Source: Lunularia cruciata (taxonomy: Eukaryota > Streptophyta > Marchantiopsida > Lunulariales > Lunulariaceae). Taken from it: 64,000 nucleotides of DNA. Of this stretch, positions 1-11,639 are shown piece after piece. The notes under the pieces are model-generated. The model was not told the DNA's origin. It did not search any database and was given only the letters and a program-made list of their open reading frames with translations. The DNA is taken from NCBI GenBank assembly GCA_948567375.1, contig OX419757.1, forward strand, positions 7,130,001-7,194,000, in the 5' to 3' direction. The stretch's first letter is position 1, and every line of letters begins with the position of its first letter. Made by a program: the position numbers and the translations under genes.

Positions 1-910
1 AGTTTCTAGCACCGAGATCATATATCGCGATCATGGCCTGTTGCACCAAAATCACAATAGTTTACAACCCTACTAAAATTCAAAGACCCGACCAACATTG
101 GAAGACTCTTCCAATTGGGTGTTGATTATTAAGAGTTTAAAGATCCCAGGCGCATTGGTCAGTCTTTCCTTACGGATTTGATGATTAAAGATTAGTTTAA
201 CATGTGTCATTTATTAAACTAGAAAGATCTTCAACCCTTTTTTCCTCTCCAATAGATCTCCTCCTGTAATCAAGACTGGAACCTGAACAGTGATATGAAC
301 AACTGAGTTCACTATGTTACAGGGGTTATTGCAGCGAGAAAGATCGAGGAATCCCGGCATAGCAATTTGGAAAGTGCAGGGCGAGAAATGCCAACTTAGC
401 TACTTATCAAGAATACTCTAAACGGCACACGCAACTGTTCAGAATTAGTTGACACTTAATAGAGGAAACTACCTTGGACGAGGCTACCTCCTCTGCACAG
501 CGAGAATTTCCGTCGGAGATGTTGAGTTGAACTCCTTCATCTCCTTCAAGAAGTTGTTTCGGTTTTGGAATCGGACACGCTCAAAGACGGGCATAGATAA
601 CGACATTCTCGTTACATTCAGTCCATCAATGCCTTTCAATTTGAACGTGGAATATGAAAACCTCCTCCCCGATCCACCTCTGTATTTCATGAAAACAGGC
701 TGTAAATTCGAATATGATCATGGTTCTTTAAATCGAACTGCACACCTACGCGATGAAATTAAATTAAATCTTACATCAATGTGTTTCAATTCTGTAAGGT
801 GTACCGGATTATAGATTATGTACCTGACGAATTATTGACCAAAATTGATACTTTAAGAATTATTACTGAGATTGGAATCTATTCATGACCCAAGTGGTGG
901 ACCCATAACT
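1..910. other. No recognisable gene
   Basis: Both strands contain only short open frames (the longest about 120 codons, 449-814, starting at a non-ATG codon) with no motif I recognise. I see no RNA gene or transposon end here. It may be host intergenic DNA or a transposon too decayed to identify. Confidence 0.5.
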
Positions 911-1180
911 AGTTGAGCTGGATTTGCACCAAGATGAGCTCCTGTTGGAGCCTGAGGGAGCGTCAAGGGAATAGTAGGCATAGTTGCAAGATCATACATA
1001 CACACAACAAGACAGGAACATAACCAGTTAAATCAGCTTTGTACCGGGACGGGCTTTTGTTGGAGCCTGTAAGAAGACCCATGGAATAGTAGATATATTT
1101 GCAAGACCATGCATGCAGACAACCAGACAGGAGACATGACCAGTTGAACCGGATTCGCACTGAGACGAGCTCCAGACAAG
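911..1180. repeat. Tandem repeat, ~115-bp unit, about 2.3 copies
   Basis: Unit 1 begins at 911, unit 2 at 1026, and a partial third unit at 1142. Shared landmarks in order are AGTT(G/A)A, GTTGGAGCCTG, GGAATAGTAG, TTGCAAGA and GACAGGA. The copies differ by substitutions and small indels, so the repeat is not very recent. No coding meaning was found; the minus-strand open frame across it (963-1160) is probably a by-product of the repeat. Confidence 0.8.
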
Positions 1181-1779
1181 AAACAAACTATAGATAGAAA
1201 TTTAGAAATTTAGCCACTGTAGCGAGGAAACAAGTTATTCAAATACACCATCAAGTCTATATAAACATGGAAACCTCTCTTCCTGTTATGTTGTATGTGT
1301 TCAACACTAGGTAATGTCTGACGTGATGTCAAGAATGACAAGCCTCTCTACACGAAATGGACTGAAGATTGGGTCACTGTAGAGAAGCTTATGAAGGCTC
1401 GATTTACCAACCCAGCAGGGGTAGTGGTTGTCTATCAGTATCCAGAGCAAGATAAATCTTCATAGAAGACACAAGACACTCATTTGTTTTGGTTCATTTT
1501 GCGTTTGTTCTGATTCTCGCTCTCCTTACAGCACTATTCACATGATTTCTCTAAATATAGCTATGGTACGTCTCTTTCGTTATGGTTATTACGAAGTGAA
1601 AAATCAGAGGCGGAGATACCAAAGTTCGAAAAGAATGGTCTGCGGACACAAGTCCCGACACAAGTACTGCTCAGATATATATAAGAAAAGAAAAGTATAC
1701 GAGTGTGTTGAGTCTCTCTTCACCAAAAATTAAAATGGTACCTAAAGATTAAAAACTTTCCCGCTTACACTAGCCACTA
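1181..1779. other. Unassigned; possible 3' flank or LTR remains of the adjacent copia element
   Basis: A TATA-like TCTATATAAA occurs near 1256, and short open frames on the plus strand (1428-1733) match nothing I know. Because the copia pol relic on the minus strand ends around 1780, this stretch is where its 3' LTR would be expected. I cannot identify a second LTR copy to prove it. Confidence 0.3.
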
Positions 1780-3345
1780 GGAATATTAGCTTGTGATATT
1801 CTCTCAACGCTCTCTTTCAAGTTAATGTCAATATCTTTGAGCTTAGATGAGATCTTGAATATTCAAATTTAATAATAGGTAAAGCTTTAGTGAAAATGTC
1901 AGCGATTGGCTGATCTTTAGGAATATACTACAGATCTATTTCTCCAGCTGATACTGAGCCTCAATACATTTGGTCCTGGCATGAAATACTGAATTTCTAA
2001 CAAGGTTACTACTATTGATATCAGTATATAAGATTATAGAATTATCAAATATATATCCTATCTCTTGTAATAAGGTTTGAATTTGGTTCATATGTAGCAT
2101 TAGTTGTACCCCTATATTTTGCTTCTGTCTATGATAAAGTAAAAATAAGTTGCTTCTTTGATGTCCATATGGAGAACTTTCAAGGTTAAAAACATAACCT
2201 GATGTCAATGTTCTATCTTAAGCACTTCCTACCCAATCGCTATAGTGAAACCTTGTAGAACAAGTAACAAACCAGCTGAATAGTGAAGACCAAATTGAAT
2301 GGTAAATTTCCCTTACCTTTAAATCCTTTGAATAGTGTCAAAATGTGGCTACTTGGGTACTTGTAAAAATTGACTTACTAGTCCAACAATGTAGCTTAGA
2401 TCTGGTCTAGTAAGAGTCAAACAAATCAGACTTCCAATGATGTGTCTATATGCGTATTTGGATCAGCCTAGAAGTCACCATCATTTACCTCACTTAACAT
2501 AATAAAAGTTGGAAAAGGAGTAAAAATAGGCTTATAGGATAGACCATCGTACTAAACTTCTCCAACATGTTGAGAGAATATTAACATTCTAATAAACAGA
2601 GGTTGTTGCAGTCTTGAATGAACTCAATACCCAAGAAATATTTCAGTTCTCCCAAGTCCCTCATGTCAAACTCTCCCTTCAACTGATCCCTAGCTTGCAG
2701 AGGAGATCTTGACAGCTACCACTAATGATCAAGCCATCGACATAGATTAGCAATAAAACCATATTTTATTCAGCTTGCAGCCTATACATTAATAATCTGA
2801 ACTGCAAACTTTAAATTCAATGGATAAAATATAGAAATTTATCTTGGCATTCCAAGCTTGTGGAGAGTGCTTAAGTCCATAAAGAGACCTTTTTAATAAA
2901 CAAACTTTGTTTTTGGATATCGGATCTTCATGTCCAAGTGGTTGGATCATGTAGACCACTTCCTCTAAATCTCCATTGAGGGAAGCTTTATTAAAGTTCA
3001 TCTGATAGAGCTCTTACTTATTTAAGGTAGCCAATGTTGAGAGTGTACAGTTGATGACATCTTGACATCTTGGCAACAGTGCTGAATGTCTCATCAAAAT
3101 CGATTTCATATTGCTATCAACAGCCATTTGTCACAAATCTTGCAGTGTATCTACTCACTGAACCATCAGAATTTCTCTTGATCTTAAAAAGCAACATGCA
3201 ACAAATTGCTTCTTATTGGGAGGTTAATCCACCAACTCCCATAGTTGTTGTTGATGTAATGCTGCAACTTCAAGCTCCATGTATTGCACCCAATCTGCAT
3301 GATGCATCACTTCCTCAAAAGAAGTTGGTTCTTGTTCTTGGATAG
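1780..3345 (-). pseudogene. Ty1/copia pol relic (reverse transcriptase and RNase H)
   Basis: Read on the minus strand, this is the C-terminal half of a Ty1/copia polyprotein. Recognisable copia signatures, in order, are a start of RT like 'DWVQYMELEVAAL' (about 3310-3270), 'DFDETFSTVAKM' (about 3100), 'NGDLEEVVYMIQP' followed by 'LKRSLYGLKHSPQAWN' (2985-2850), 'LTLTRPDLS' (about 2400), 'TSGYVFNLESSP' of RNase H (about 2200), 'VFHARTKCIE' (about 1960) and 'ADIFTKAL'-like text just downstream. Several stop codons and frameshifts break it, so no protein is made. Gag, protease and integrase are not seen upstream, so the copy is 5'-truncated or its front half is too decayed. The RT/RNase H order and motifs make the family assignment firm; the exact ends are approximate. 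Confidence 0.85.
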
Positions 3346-3999
3346 CCTTCACCATATATGCATGATAGAGGGCTAAAAACCCTTCAATTTAAAATAGTCT
3401 AATTGGATATTTGACCTATGTATTTATCCTTTGTTGAGGCATAGATTCAGGTTGAGAAGTACTTCCTGTAGTCTCATCTAAAGAAATTGGAATTTATGAA
3501 TGTACATGGTTGACTTACCATTTGGTCTAATAAAATATTAGAAATATTAGTGGATAATTAGGGAGTAAATTTCCTACTAGTTGAGAGAGACTTGGATTGA
3601 AGGCTTCTCAACAGCCTGTCTTGACCATGGCTTGGCCAAGGTTAAGGTCTCTACGATCCTTGTTTTGATGTGTTTTGGGAGATGTTACGTATGCTACAAT
3701 ATCTCCATGTTCATAAATCCATTTCTTAAACATACATTTTGGAGAACATCCCTTTGATAGGTGATTCTTGTACCCAAGTGATTGTGAGTACACATCAGGT
3801 CCATTATTGGATGGGACCTGCCATGTTGTTAGATGTAGCTAGAGTGGGATCACGAGCTCATTGTCTTTATCTTTGGTGGATGAACCTCTTACCTAAAGAG
3901 GTTCTATAATGTGCTTATGATGGGAGTTAATGACTAGACCATCTTATTATTGAGGATATTTTGGATGTTATGCACTAGTGGTAGTGGTTGGTAGGTTAC
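3346..3999. other. No recognisable gene
   Basis: Low-complexity-free, AT-rich sequence between the copia relic and the next gypsy relic. The minus-strand open frame at 3608-3793 shows no domain. It could include the decayed 5' end of the following element. Confidence 0.4.
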
Positions 4000-6900
4000 C
4001 TATGGTAGTGGTGAACCTTGCTGGACAGCCTAAAGCCACTCTACCCACACTAATGAGTTTTCTAGGCTCCCATGCTTTTTGAGAGGGAAGTCTTGGGCTT
4101 GTTTGGAACTCATAGTTAGATATTTGGTGGAGCTCAATGCCGATGAGAGGGAGTGGGCAATGGGTTTCCATTCAAATATTACCATTATTATAGCAATATT
4201 AAAGGCATCTTGGTATCAAGTGTTAGATCAGGCTATGGAATTGAACTATTTGACTTGGATTGTGAGCCTTGGATTGGCAAAGTAGCATAAGATGCGCTTG
4301 ATAAACATCACCACTCATACACTTGTGAGCTCTATGCCTATCAAGACAATTCAAGCACATGTTGCTGATGGACCAATTGGGTAGGTATTCTTGGGACACA
4401 TCCAATGGTCTACTTGGGGTCCATCCATGTGAGCTTGGATTACACCCTTGGTCTACTTGGGATGCAACTAGAGGATGTATGGAGCTTGTAGCTAGAGCAA
4501 AGTGTGTTTTCCATATTGAGGTTGGGAACTCTAGTGGTTGGGAGCATGACACTATTGCTCCCAAGGGCCCAATGTAGCAGCTAGTCAGTATGTCTTCCAC
4601 TTCTACATTAGTTATAAAGGATACTTGGGAGCCAAATCTTGGACCTAAGCTTATAGGAAGGGAAAGATGGTGAGTTTGAAGGTTCTTGAGGAGCTACACA
4701 AGTTATTTCACCATCAATGTGAAGGATTTTGGTGCTTTGGAAGAATCTGGTTTTTAGATTGAGCTTACTAGTGATACACTAGTTTTTTGAAGTCCATACA
4801 AATGTAATGATATGGAGAGAGCATTGATTCAGAGCTAGAGTAGAGATCTTTTTGAGGCTGGCTTGGTGGAGATGTCACATGGAGAGTACACGTTAGCTAT
4901 GTTGATGCCAGCCAAGAATGATATGCATGGAAACTACATAGATAGGTGGATGTGTGAAGATTACCATCCTATCAACCAATAGATTAGGGTTGATTTGTAT
5001 GCCATGCCTACACTTGAGGAGATCTTTCATGTGATTGCGCATGCAGAGGTCTTTAGTATTTTGGATCTTTGAGTAAGATATCATCAATACCAATCAAGGA
5101 AGAGGATAAGTCCAAGATAGCATTTTGGGCTATTGATCCTCACAGCAAGGATGTATTATATCAATGTAGGTTCTTATCATTTGGGTTAAAGAACACTCTT
5201 GCCAAGTTCCAAAGAGGGTCATGGACAGGATCTTAGTAGGATTGGATTTTTCTTGGTGCTATATTGATGACATTTTGGTCTATAGCATTACTATGGAGGA
5301 GCATGAGAGGTGTTTGACTGATTGAGATATCATGGACTCAAATTACATCCTGGAAAGTGTAGATTCTTTCACAAGCAGGTTGAGTATTTGGGTCACACTA
5401 TCTACCCTAGAGGACGTGGTGTTCAATAGACCAAGGTGGAGGCTATTGCATGTATTCCTTGGCCTACAAATGTGAGTACAATGTGAGCATTCCTTGGGTT
5501 GGCAAACTTTTATCATAGCTATATTAGAGGATTTAGTGCCATTTCCAAGGCCTTAATGAAACTAATAAGCTTACACATGAGTGGTATTGGGAAGATGAGC
5601 AAGAGAGAGTTTTTATAAAGCTCAAGGAGAGATTGACATTTGCCCCTCTATTCTCCATAGACCAATCAAAGAATAGCCATTCCAAGTTCATACCGATTGA
5701 AATATGTTGGGGCTTGGAGCAATGCTCAACCAACATGATGATGAGGGGAAGGAGTTTGTGGTGTCCTATGCTAGTTGCTACAACAATTCAATAGAGATGA
5801 AATATAGTTCATATGAGGGAAAGTGCTTGGTAATAGTACAAGCAATAGCACATTTCCAAAGTTACCTATTTGGTAACCCCTTCACTCTCATCATTGATCA
5901 TCAACTATTGAAGTGGTTGATTGAGTCCAACAAGCTTTCAAGGAAACTTGCATGATGGGCTATGATTTCAAGGTTATCCATAGACCTAGAATGGTGAACC
6001 GTGATGCAAATGGTTGAGTAGAGACCCATGTCCAGCCAGCAAGATCAAACTAGAGCATGTTGGCATGGTAAGACAAATGAGGAGATGGTGTCAAGTTGGC
6101 ATGCATCAACCTTTCTATGTATATTTTTTGATGCTTTTAGTGGTATCTCTCTTGGTGCATACCAAAGGAGTAATTGAGGTCATAGATCTAGAGGATGGAG
6201 ATATTGGCATAATTTAGCAAGACATTCATGATGATGTCCTAGTGATGGATTATCTTTGCATTGCTATTGTGGGCAGCATAGTTAGCAAGCCAAGCAATTT
6301 AGATTCGAGACCAAACACATTTTTCATGTATGGGAAGACCTTAGAGTGCAAGTAGAACCACTTCTATCTCAAAGACCATAGTTAGTCCATCATGTTTATG
6401 AGGAGCTAGGATATTTTGGAGTAAAGCATACATACAGCTTACTCCATAATCATTATTAGTGGCATGGTATGTAGACCAATATATAGTAGTTTTTTGCCAA
6501 ATGTGTGGTTTGTGACCAAGTTAGAGCATCATTTAATCCTTCTACACCATAGTTACGCCCATTACCTATCATAGGATTAGGTTTCCGTTGGAGTTTGGAC
6601 TTTGCTATACCTTTACCGTTGACGATGAGACATCATCAATATGTTTTGGTTATGGTGGAGCATTTTTCCAAGTGGATTGAGTTGGTGACACTTCTTGGCA
6701 AATCCAATGAAGGGATGGCTTACTCATTCTTGGATCAAGTTCTTAATCATTTTGGTGTACTAGTTGAGGTTTTGACTTAAGAGGGTATAAGTTTTTGGAG
6801 TTTCAAGTCTTGTGTGACCAAGGCCTTGATTAATCATTGTACTACCTTCCAAGATCACCATGAGGTAGTTGCTTAGCAAAGAGAGAGGTTCAGATGGTGA

Positions 6901-7640
6901 AGAGAGGATTGCATAATGGTTTGCAGAGAGGCCACTTGGGAGATTGAGATCTCGAGTTACATTGGTTGGCCATGAGCTATTGGTTCAACCGGCAAGCCTC
7001 CTTAGCATCCTTCTCTCCTTACTTTTTACTCTATGGAAAAAATCCAAATTTACCGATAGCCATTCATCAAGATGCTACTATAGTTTTGGACTTGGATGAT
7101 CTAGACTATGGGTGAATGCATATTCTCAATGGGTAGAGATCTTTCAAAGAGTGATACTTCTGGCCTTTGAGAACTTGGTGATTGCTCAATATAGGGATAT
7201 CCTATGATATGCTACTATTTGAGGAGGAGGTTATTGACCCTTGATCCATCAATTTCATTTGGGTGACAATGTATATCCACAACATACAACACCAATGACA
7301 CTTGATGTTACTACAAGCCACACTATCTTGAGAGTGCATGAGATTTTGCCTTTCAGACCTCATGTTGGAAGGATATGATGGTGTTGTTTGGAAGGATCAT
7401 GTGCATAATTGCATGCCATGCCACCTCCCAAACATTGATGACACTATGGACCCAAGCTTGGCACTTGTACATGTAGGATTGTGGTGCTTGTGGTGTATGT
7501 TATGCGGCTCTTCTTGTGGAGCTACTACTATGTTAGTGTGTGATAGTTTTTTGAGAGGATGGCATATGGCATGTTTGACTTCTCCTCTCATGGTGGTTCC
7601 TCAAGGATAATGGTTATGTCCTAGATGAACTTGACCTATA
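4000..7640 (+). pseudogene. Ty3/gypsy polyprotein relic (RT-RNase H-integrase-PHD finger)
   Basis: A decayed plus-strand Ty3/gypsy polyprotein. RT blocks: 'CEDYHPINQ' and 'YAMPTLEEIFHVI' (about 4950-5040), 'FSILDL' (about 5055), 'ILVGLDFSWCYIDDILVYS'-type text (about 5230-5290, with substitutions) and 'HKQVEYLGHTIYP' (about 5370-5410). RNase H: 'KYSSYEGKCLVIVQAI' and 'FTLIIDHQLLKWLI' within 5704-5955. Integrase zinc-binding text near 6430-6520, then the catalytic core 'WSLDFAIPLPLT' and 'VMVEHFSKWIELVTL' at 6595-6780. The C terminus ends in a PHD-like finger (separate entry). Many stops and indels interrupt every domain, so it is dead. Gag and protease are expected in 4000-4860, but I could not recognise them confidently. 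It differs clearly in sequence from the chromoviruses elsewhere in this window. Confidence 0.85.
7338..7640 (+). pseudogene. PHD-type zinc finger at the end of the gypsy polyprotein
   Basis: After the integrase region, a reading frame runs 'DGVVWKDHVHNC', 'PCHLPN', then a PHD-like pattern: Cys-x2-Cys ('CMLC', codons at 7494 and 7503), 'TTMLVCDSF', 'RGWHMACL', and after one in-frame TAA, 'WLCPR' followed by TGA. This fits the C4HC3 plan of a PHD finger (C..C, C..C, H..C, C..C) with one ligand replaced by Phe (CDSF where CDSC is usual) and the last ligand position read as a stop. PHD fingers in host proteins read histone H3 tails; in an integrase tail, one could guide insertion, much as a chromodomain does. 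The finger is joined to the integrase by a frame change of one base near 7350, so the present copy is inactive. What I see is the residue pattern; the targeting role is inference. Confidence 0.7.
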
Positions 7641-7803
7641 GCTAGTTCACTCTTTATATGGTGTAGATTGCAAACAAGGGACTAATAATAGAGCTTGAAA
7701 GCACCCGGCCTCTTGATCTTTGCCCACCATAGGGTATACCATACACTTGGAGTAGATGGCTATCTGGAGTTAGAGAGGCTTAACCACCAACCAAGGAGGA
7801 AAT

Positions 7804-8325
7804 TGTGACACTTTAGAGTTCATGTATGACTTATGTGTGAGTTGTGCTTCTATAGTGTATGATGTTGACAATGATGCATGTTATGTAGAGATGTATATAT
7901 GCACAATAGTTTTCATGACATTTGTAGCATTGAGGCTAGTTTGCTTGGGATAGGAGTGGCAATGTTGGTAATCATAGGTATTTTAATAGTTACTCATGGA
8001 CTACTTGTTGGCGTTCCAATTTCATGTTAGGGCTATTGATCACATAGTGGGACCCACCATCACTTGCACCAATCACACCATGGGATGTACCATAAGTAAC
8101 ACCGTTAGGGTTAGAGACCTAAGTTGAGCAAAGGGGTGTACCTTCAAAGTGTAGCTCCAAAGAGCTCACTTCTATGATTTGAGCCTTCAAGTTCTTGGCT
8201 ATGGTGGACAAAGGCTGTAGGACTATAGTATTGTGGCACTTTAGAATTCATGTATGACTTATATGTGAGTTGTGCTTTTATAAAGTATGATATTGACAAG
8301 GATGTATGTTATGTAGTGATGTATA
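7804..8325 (+). mobile_element. Gypsy 3' LTR with a second, tandem LTR start
   Basis: A purine-rich tract (ACCAAGGAGGAAAT, ending at 7803) is followed at 7804 by TGTGACACTTTAGAG, a plausible 3' LTR start after a polypurine tract. The same sequence restarts at 8232 (TGTGGCACTTTAGAATTCATG) and stays similar for about 90 bp. The 428-bp spacing may be one LTR followed by a partial second one. No matching 5' LTR was found upstream of 4000. Confidence 0.55.
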
Positions 8326-8329
8326 TACG

Positions 8330-9779
8330 CATGACAACATTGACCATTCCATGGTTATATGTAAGTGTAGTATGTGTGGTTATAAATTAAATGGATGACT
8401 AAATTATATGTTCCATACTAGAGTTGTGTTTGCCAACTCATGATCCTTGAATGGTTCTAATGTATCCTTGCCGGAAAATAATTTAGTCATATCCATGGTT
8501 TCATTCTTTTCCAATCATAATTTGGTTATGAATTTCTCAAAATGTATTAGTACCCTCTATGATAGGCGTAACAATCCATTGTGACTCCTTCACTAGTTTG
8601 TTTGTATTCATGGATCTAAAGAGGTGATATATATTGATTTTATTTTTGTGGATGCATGGATACAAACATGATATGAACCATGTTCTTGTGCCTGACATTA
8701 TGAAATACAAACACCAATTTTTGGATTTTTAACATGAATGGCACTACTAGGGTTTTCATCACAAATTTGGCATCTCATTACCAAATTGGATGTCTGATGC
8801 ATCTTTTGCCTAACTTATTTTCAATTTCACCTTCTAATCCTAGAATGATAATTAAGTTCTAAAGTACCCTTCTTGGGGAGGGAACATTTTTAGCCCATAC
8901 ACAAATTATAGTTTGATTTTGCTCCATCAAATTTCAGTTGGATTATGGAGGAGAGAATAAGCTTGCTTTGAGAGACGCAAAATAAATAGCTCAGAAGGTC
9001 TTTGTTATGGAGCAAGGCTCTATGTTTTAGCAGATGATGGCAAGAAGTGTGATTGGATGTAATGCCAATTGGATGGAGAGGTATGAAGAAATCTTTCACT
9101 AAATTATGCCTAGTTTATTTAAGTGGCATTCTAACATCTTTTTAAGTTGACAAAAATATTACATGTTCCACCCTAGAGTTAAGTTTATAGGGTCCTATAA
9201 ATTGCGGTGGCAGATAGAGAGGAATTGCCGCAAGAAAATCCAATGGGTGGTGGATTGGTGTATCTTTGGAATATATTGAACTAGTTTTAAATGTTAAGAA
9301 ATTAATTGAAATAGATATAATTAATTTCTATGTAAGAGGAGTGGATGGGCTCCCTGTTATTTCCACTACAAGGTAGTGGGAGATTCACTTGTCTTTTTAA
9401 CCACTATCATTTACAATTTTATACATATGAACTACAGTGGGAAGAAGGCGACCACATAAGAAAATGAAGGATAGGAAGACCCCATCAAGCCGTACAAGGT
9501 AGAGACAAAAAAGGTAAAATGGGGCTAAGCCCCAATAGAGTCTATATGAGAAATCTGTGCTACCACACCTAAGCTATCCAAGCTATGCAAGTTGTGTTAT
9601 CCAATCACAACTAGGGCATCTAAAGAGACATCACTTAATGTGATTTCTCTCCAATGGATTGCACCAGCCACTGCCCTCTATAGAGCAATGGACATAAATT
9701 GTCTAAAATATGCTACAAAGTATGAGAGTGAGAGTGGTACCCCCTAGTGCGTAACATGATCAGCTCTTGCACACTCCTT
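8330..9779. other. No recognisable gene
   Basis: I see no coding motif, RNA gene or repeat pair in this stretch. The minus-strand frame at 8890-9099 has no domain that I recognise. It probably holds decayed transposon DNA, perhaps including the 3' tail of the LINE-like element that begins at about 9780. Confidence 0.4.
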
Positions 9780-11294
9780 GACAAATGTGTCAAACGCCGT
9801 GTCCATCACTCCAAGGCTAGAGGAACAAAGAGGTGACCTCGCTGCATGCCCCTATACTTGGAGACCTTGCAACCTGCTGCTGCACTCACCGGCCCTCTAG
9901 GAGGATGGGTACCCACTCCCTCCAAAACTGTATCCCACGTAGGGTCTGTAACCACAACATCTGCTACTATCACTTGATCATCTTGGACCAAGTATAAGTC
10001 TACCATGACACATGTTGTTTGCAAAGCATATGAAGCCAAGTATCCACTCTCTCATGCCGTAGCAAACATTATGTCCCTCATAGCATCATGGGTAGCTATC
10101 CTCTATGTTCCAAAAGGACACCGTGTCATGTGGACCGCTGCTGCATCTAGTGTAGAAACATACTCACAAGTGAGTAATGAAGATGTAGATGGGTGGACCA
10201 AACCTAGGCAAAACCTCATCATTGTAGAGAAAGTAGTTGGTGTGAGTCAGAATGCCCTAATGCACGGATGAGCTAGGATCCAAGAGCCTGCACCCTTATC
10301 AGAGCAAGAGCAAAGGCATGCTCTAGTAGTCTGAGGAATGGACAAGTTGACTAAGAGAGAATGTAGTGTATGCTCACACTATTGCTCCATCAAGGAAGAT
10401 TGTAAACCTCTAGTCCAATCTGGCAATAGTGAAGCAAAAGGTAGAGAATCCTCATATGCTAGTGAGGATAGACTATCTCTTGTTTGCCACAAAAATATCT
10501 GGAGAGAAAAGGATCCTCCTTCCACCTCTACACATAAGTCTCCAAAACTGGCCTATCAACAACCACAAAATGAGAGGAAAGTAGGGGTGCCAAGAGAGCC
10601 CAACTACCCAAAACTGCTATAAGTGTAATCTCTTCCATAGATAGCAAGCCAACCTCTCCACATGAAATCACTAGAGCCATTTGTCTACATGCCAAATCCC
10701 TTATTACACACTCAAATATCCCTAGTCCAATAATAATTATTGGACTAAGGATCACCAAAGACTCCCATAATCCTCCTATCAAATGCTCTCAAACGTCATA
10801 GGAAGGATGATGAGGAGGGAATTGTACGGGTAAGGTAGGATGATTGATGAGCAATACAGGAGGAGAGTATACCAAATGCCATCTGCAGATCTCCTAGTAA
10901 TGGAAGGTCATCTACATGGAGAACATCCTCTGCAAGAGCAACGTCTAAGAAGCTTGTGACTAAATCCTTGGATCCTATTGGCAATCCAAGAACATGTAGT
11001 CCATCTATGGATGTGATACATCCCTCTGGAAGCTCAAGGTGGGGAGGGATACCTAAAGGAGACCATGCCTTGCACTTTGACACCTTGACTCTCAAGCCTA
11101 CTATATGTAGCTTGGTAGTCAAGTGGTCAAAGGCCTACCTAATCTGATCTATAGGGTCCATGATATCATCTACCAACAAGTGAAATATACAACCTGGCAT
11201 GGCCAAAGTAGTAGAAAGGAGAGCTCTAAAGTGAGCTATAACAAATAAGGGCCCCCCTAAAGGATCTCCTTGACATGTACCAATAGTTGACTCC
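9780..11294 (-). pseudogene. LINE-like reverse transcriptase, C-terminal part (split by element A)
   Basis: Minus-strand pieces form the C-terminal half of a non-LTR-type reverse transcriptase. 'TCQGDPLGGPLF' and the catalytic 'LVDDIMDP' (degenerate of the usual DD box) lie at about 11265-11145. 'VKVSKCKAWSPLGIP', 'GLHVLGLPIGS' and 'DDLPLLGDLQMAFGIL' follow at 11090-10860, with 'SYLTRTIPSS' near 10815. 'VVVDRPVLETYV' sits at 10565-10530. A tail at 10039-9806 has 'MVDLYLVQDDQVIVADV' and 'KVSKYRG'. The spaced Asp residues and Lys of that tail could be a restriction-like endonuclease domain, which is inference. Stops and frameshifts are present throughout. The N-terminal half continues at 16942-17934, beyond the inserted chromovirus; the two parts are collinear when element A and one target-site copy are removed. 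Confidence 0.8.
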
Positions 11295-11299
11295 AAGAC
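11295..11299. repeat. 5-bp target site duplication AAGAC (left copy)
   Basis: AAGAC directly precedes the TG of the left LTR, and the same AAGAC follows the CA of the right LTR at 16942-16946. A 5-bp duplication is typical of Ty3/gypsy integration, and here it is perfect, so the element boundaries are certain. Confidence 0.95.
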
Positions 11300-11401
11300 T
11301 GTAAAAGACCAAAACCGAGGAGAGAAATAGGAGAATGGAAGCTCACATTGGGACACTTGAATGAGGGAAAACTCCGAATGCCTAGCATGAGCTTCGGCCT
11401 T

Positions 11402-11412
11402 GGTATTTATAG
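11402..11412 (-). promoter_or_regulatory. TATA box of element A LTR
   Basis: Minus-strand CTATAAATACC, 310 bp into the LTR in element orientation, with transcription expected to start about 30 bp on (near 11375). The same box recurs in the 5' LTR, and intact in the C-copy LTR as CTATAAATACC near 49565. Confidence 0.65.
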
Positions 11413-11551
11413 GTAGCATACAAGACCCTTGAAGCTTCTCAAGAAGTTTCCTTGAGCCGCTTTCTTGGAGTGCAAGCCAAGTTAACTAGGAAGCTTCTCA
11501 AGAAGCTTCCTTCTAGAAGCCGCCTACTTGGCGTGCAAGCTAAGCTAGTTA

Positions 11552-11569
11552 GAAGCTTCTAGAAGCTTC
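11552..11569. promoter_or_regulatory. Four-unit perfect heat-shock element in the LTR
   Basis: GAAGCTTCTAGAAGCTTC reads as four contiguous alternating units, GAA-nn-TTC-nn-GAA-nn-TTC, which is the consensus bound by plant heat-shock factors. It is present in both LTRs of element A. In element orientation it is upstream of the TATA box. The palindromic AAGCTT core could also exist for structural reasons, so binding is inference. Confidence 0.6.
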
Positions 11570-11639
11570 CTTCTAGAAGCTACCTGCTTAGGGCGCAAGT
11601 TAACTAGTTGGGAAGCTTCCTAAGAAGCTTCTTAGATGC

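Noticed and set aside
449-814. A 121-codon open frame near the left edge
   Set aside because: It starts at a non-ATG codon, has no recognisable domain, and nothing in the surroundings supports a gene.
4223-4600. A 125-codon minus-strand ORF
   Set aside because: It is antisense to the front of the plus-strand gypsy relic and shows no domain.
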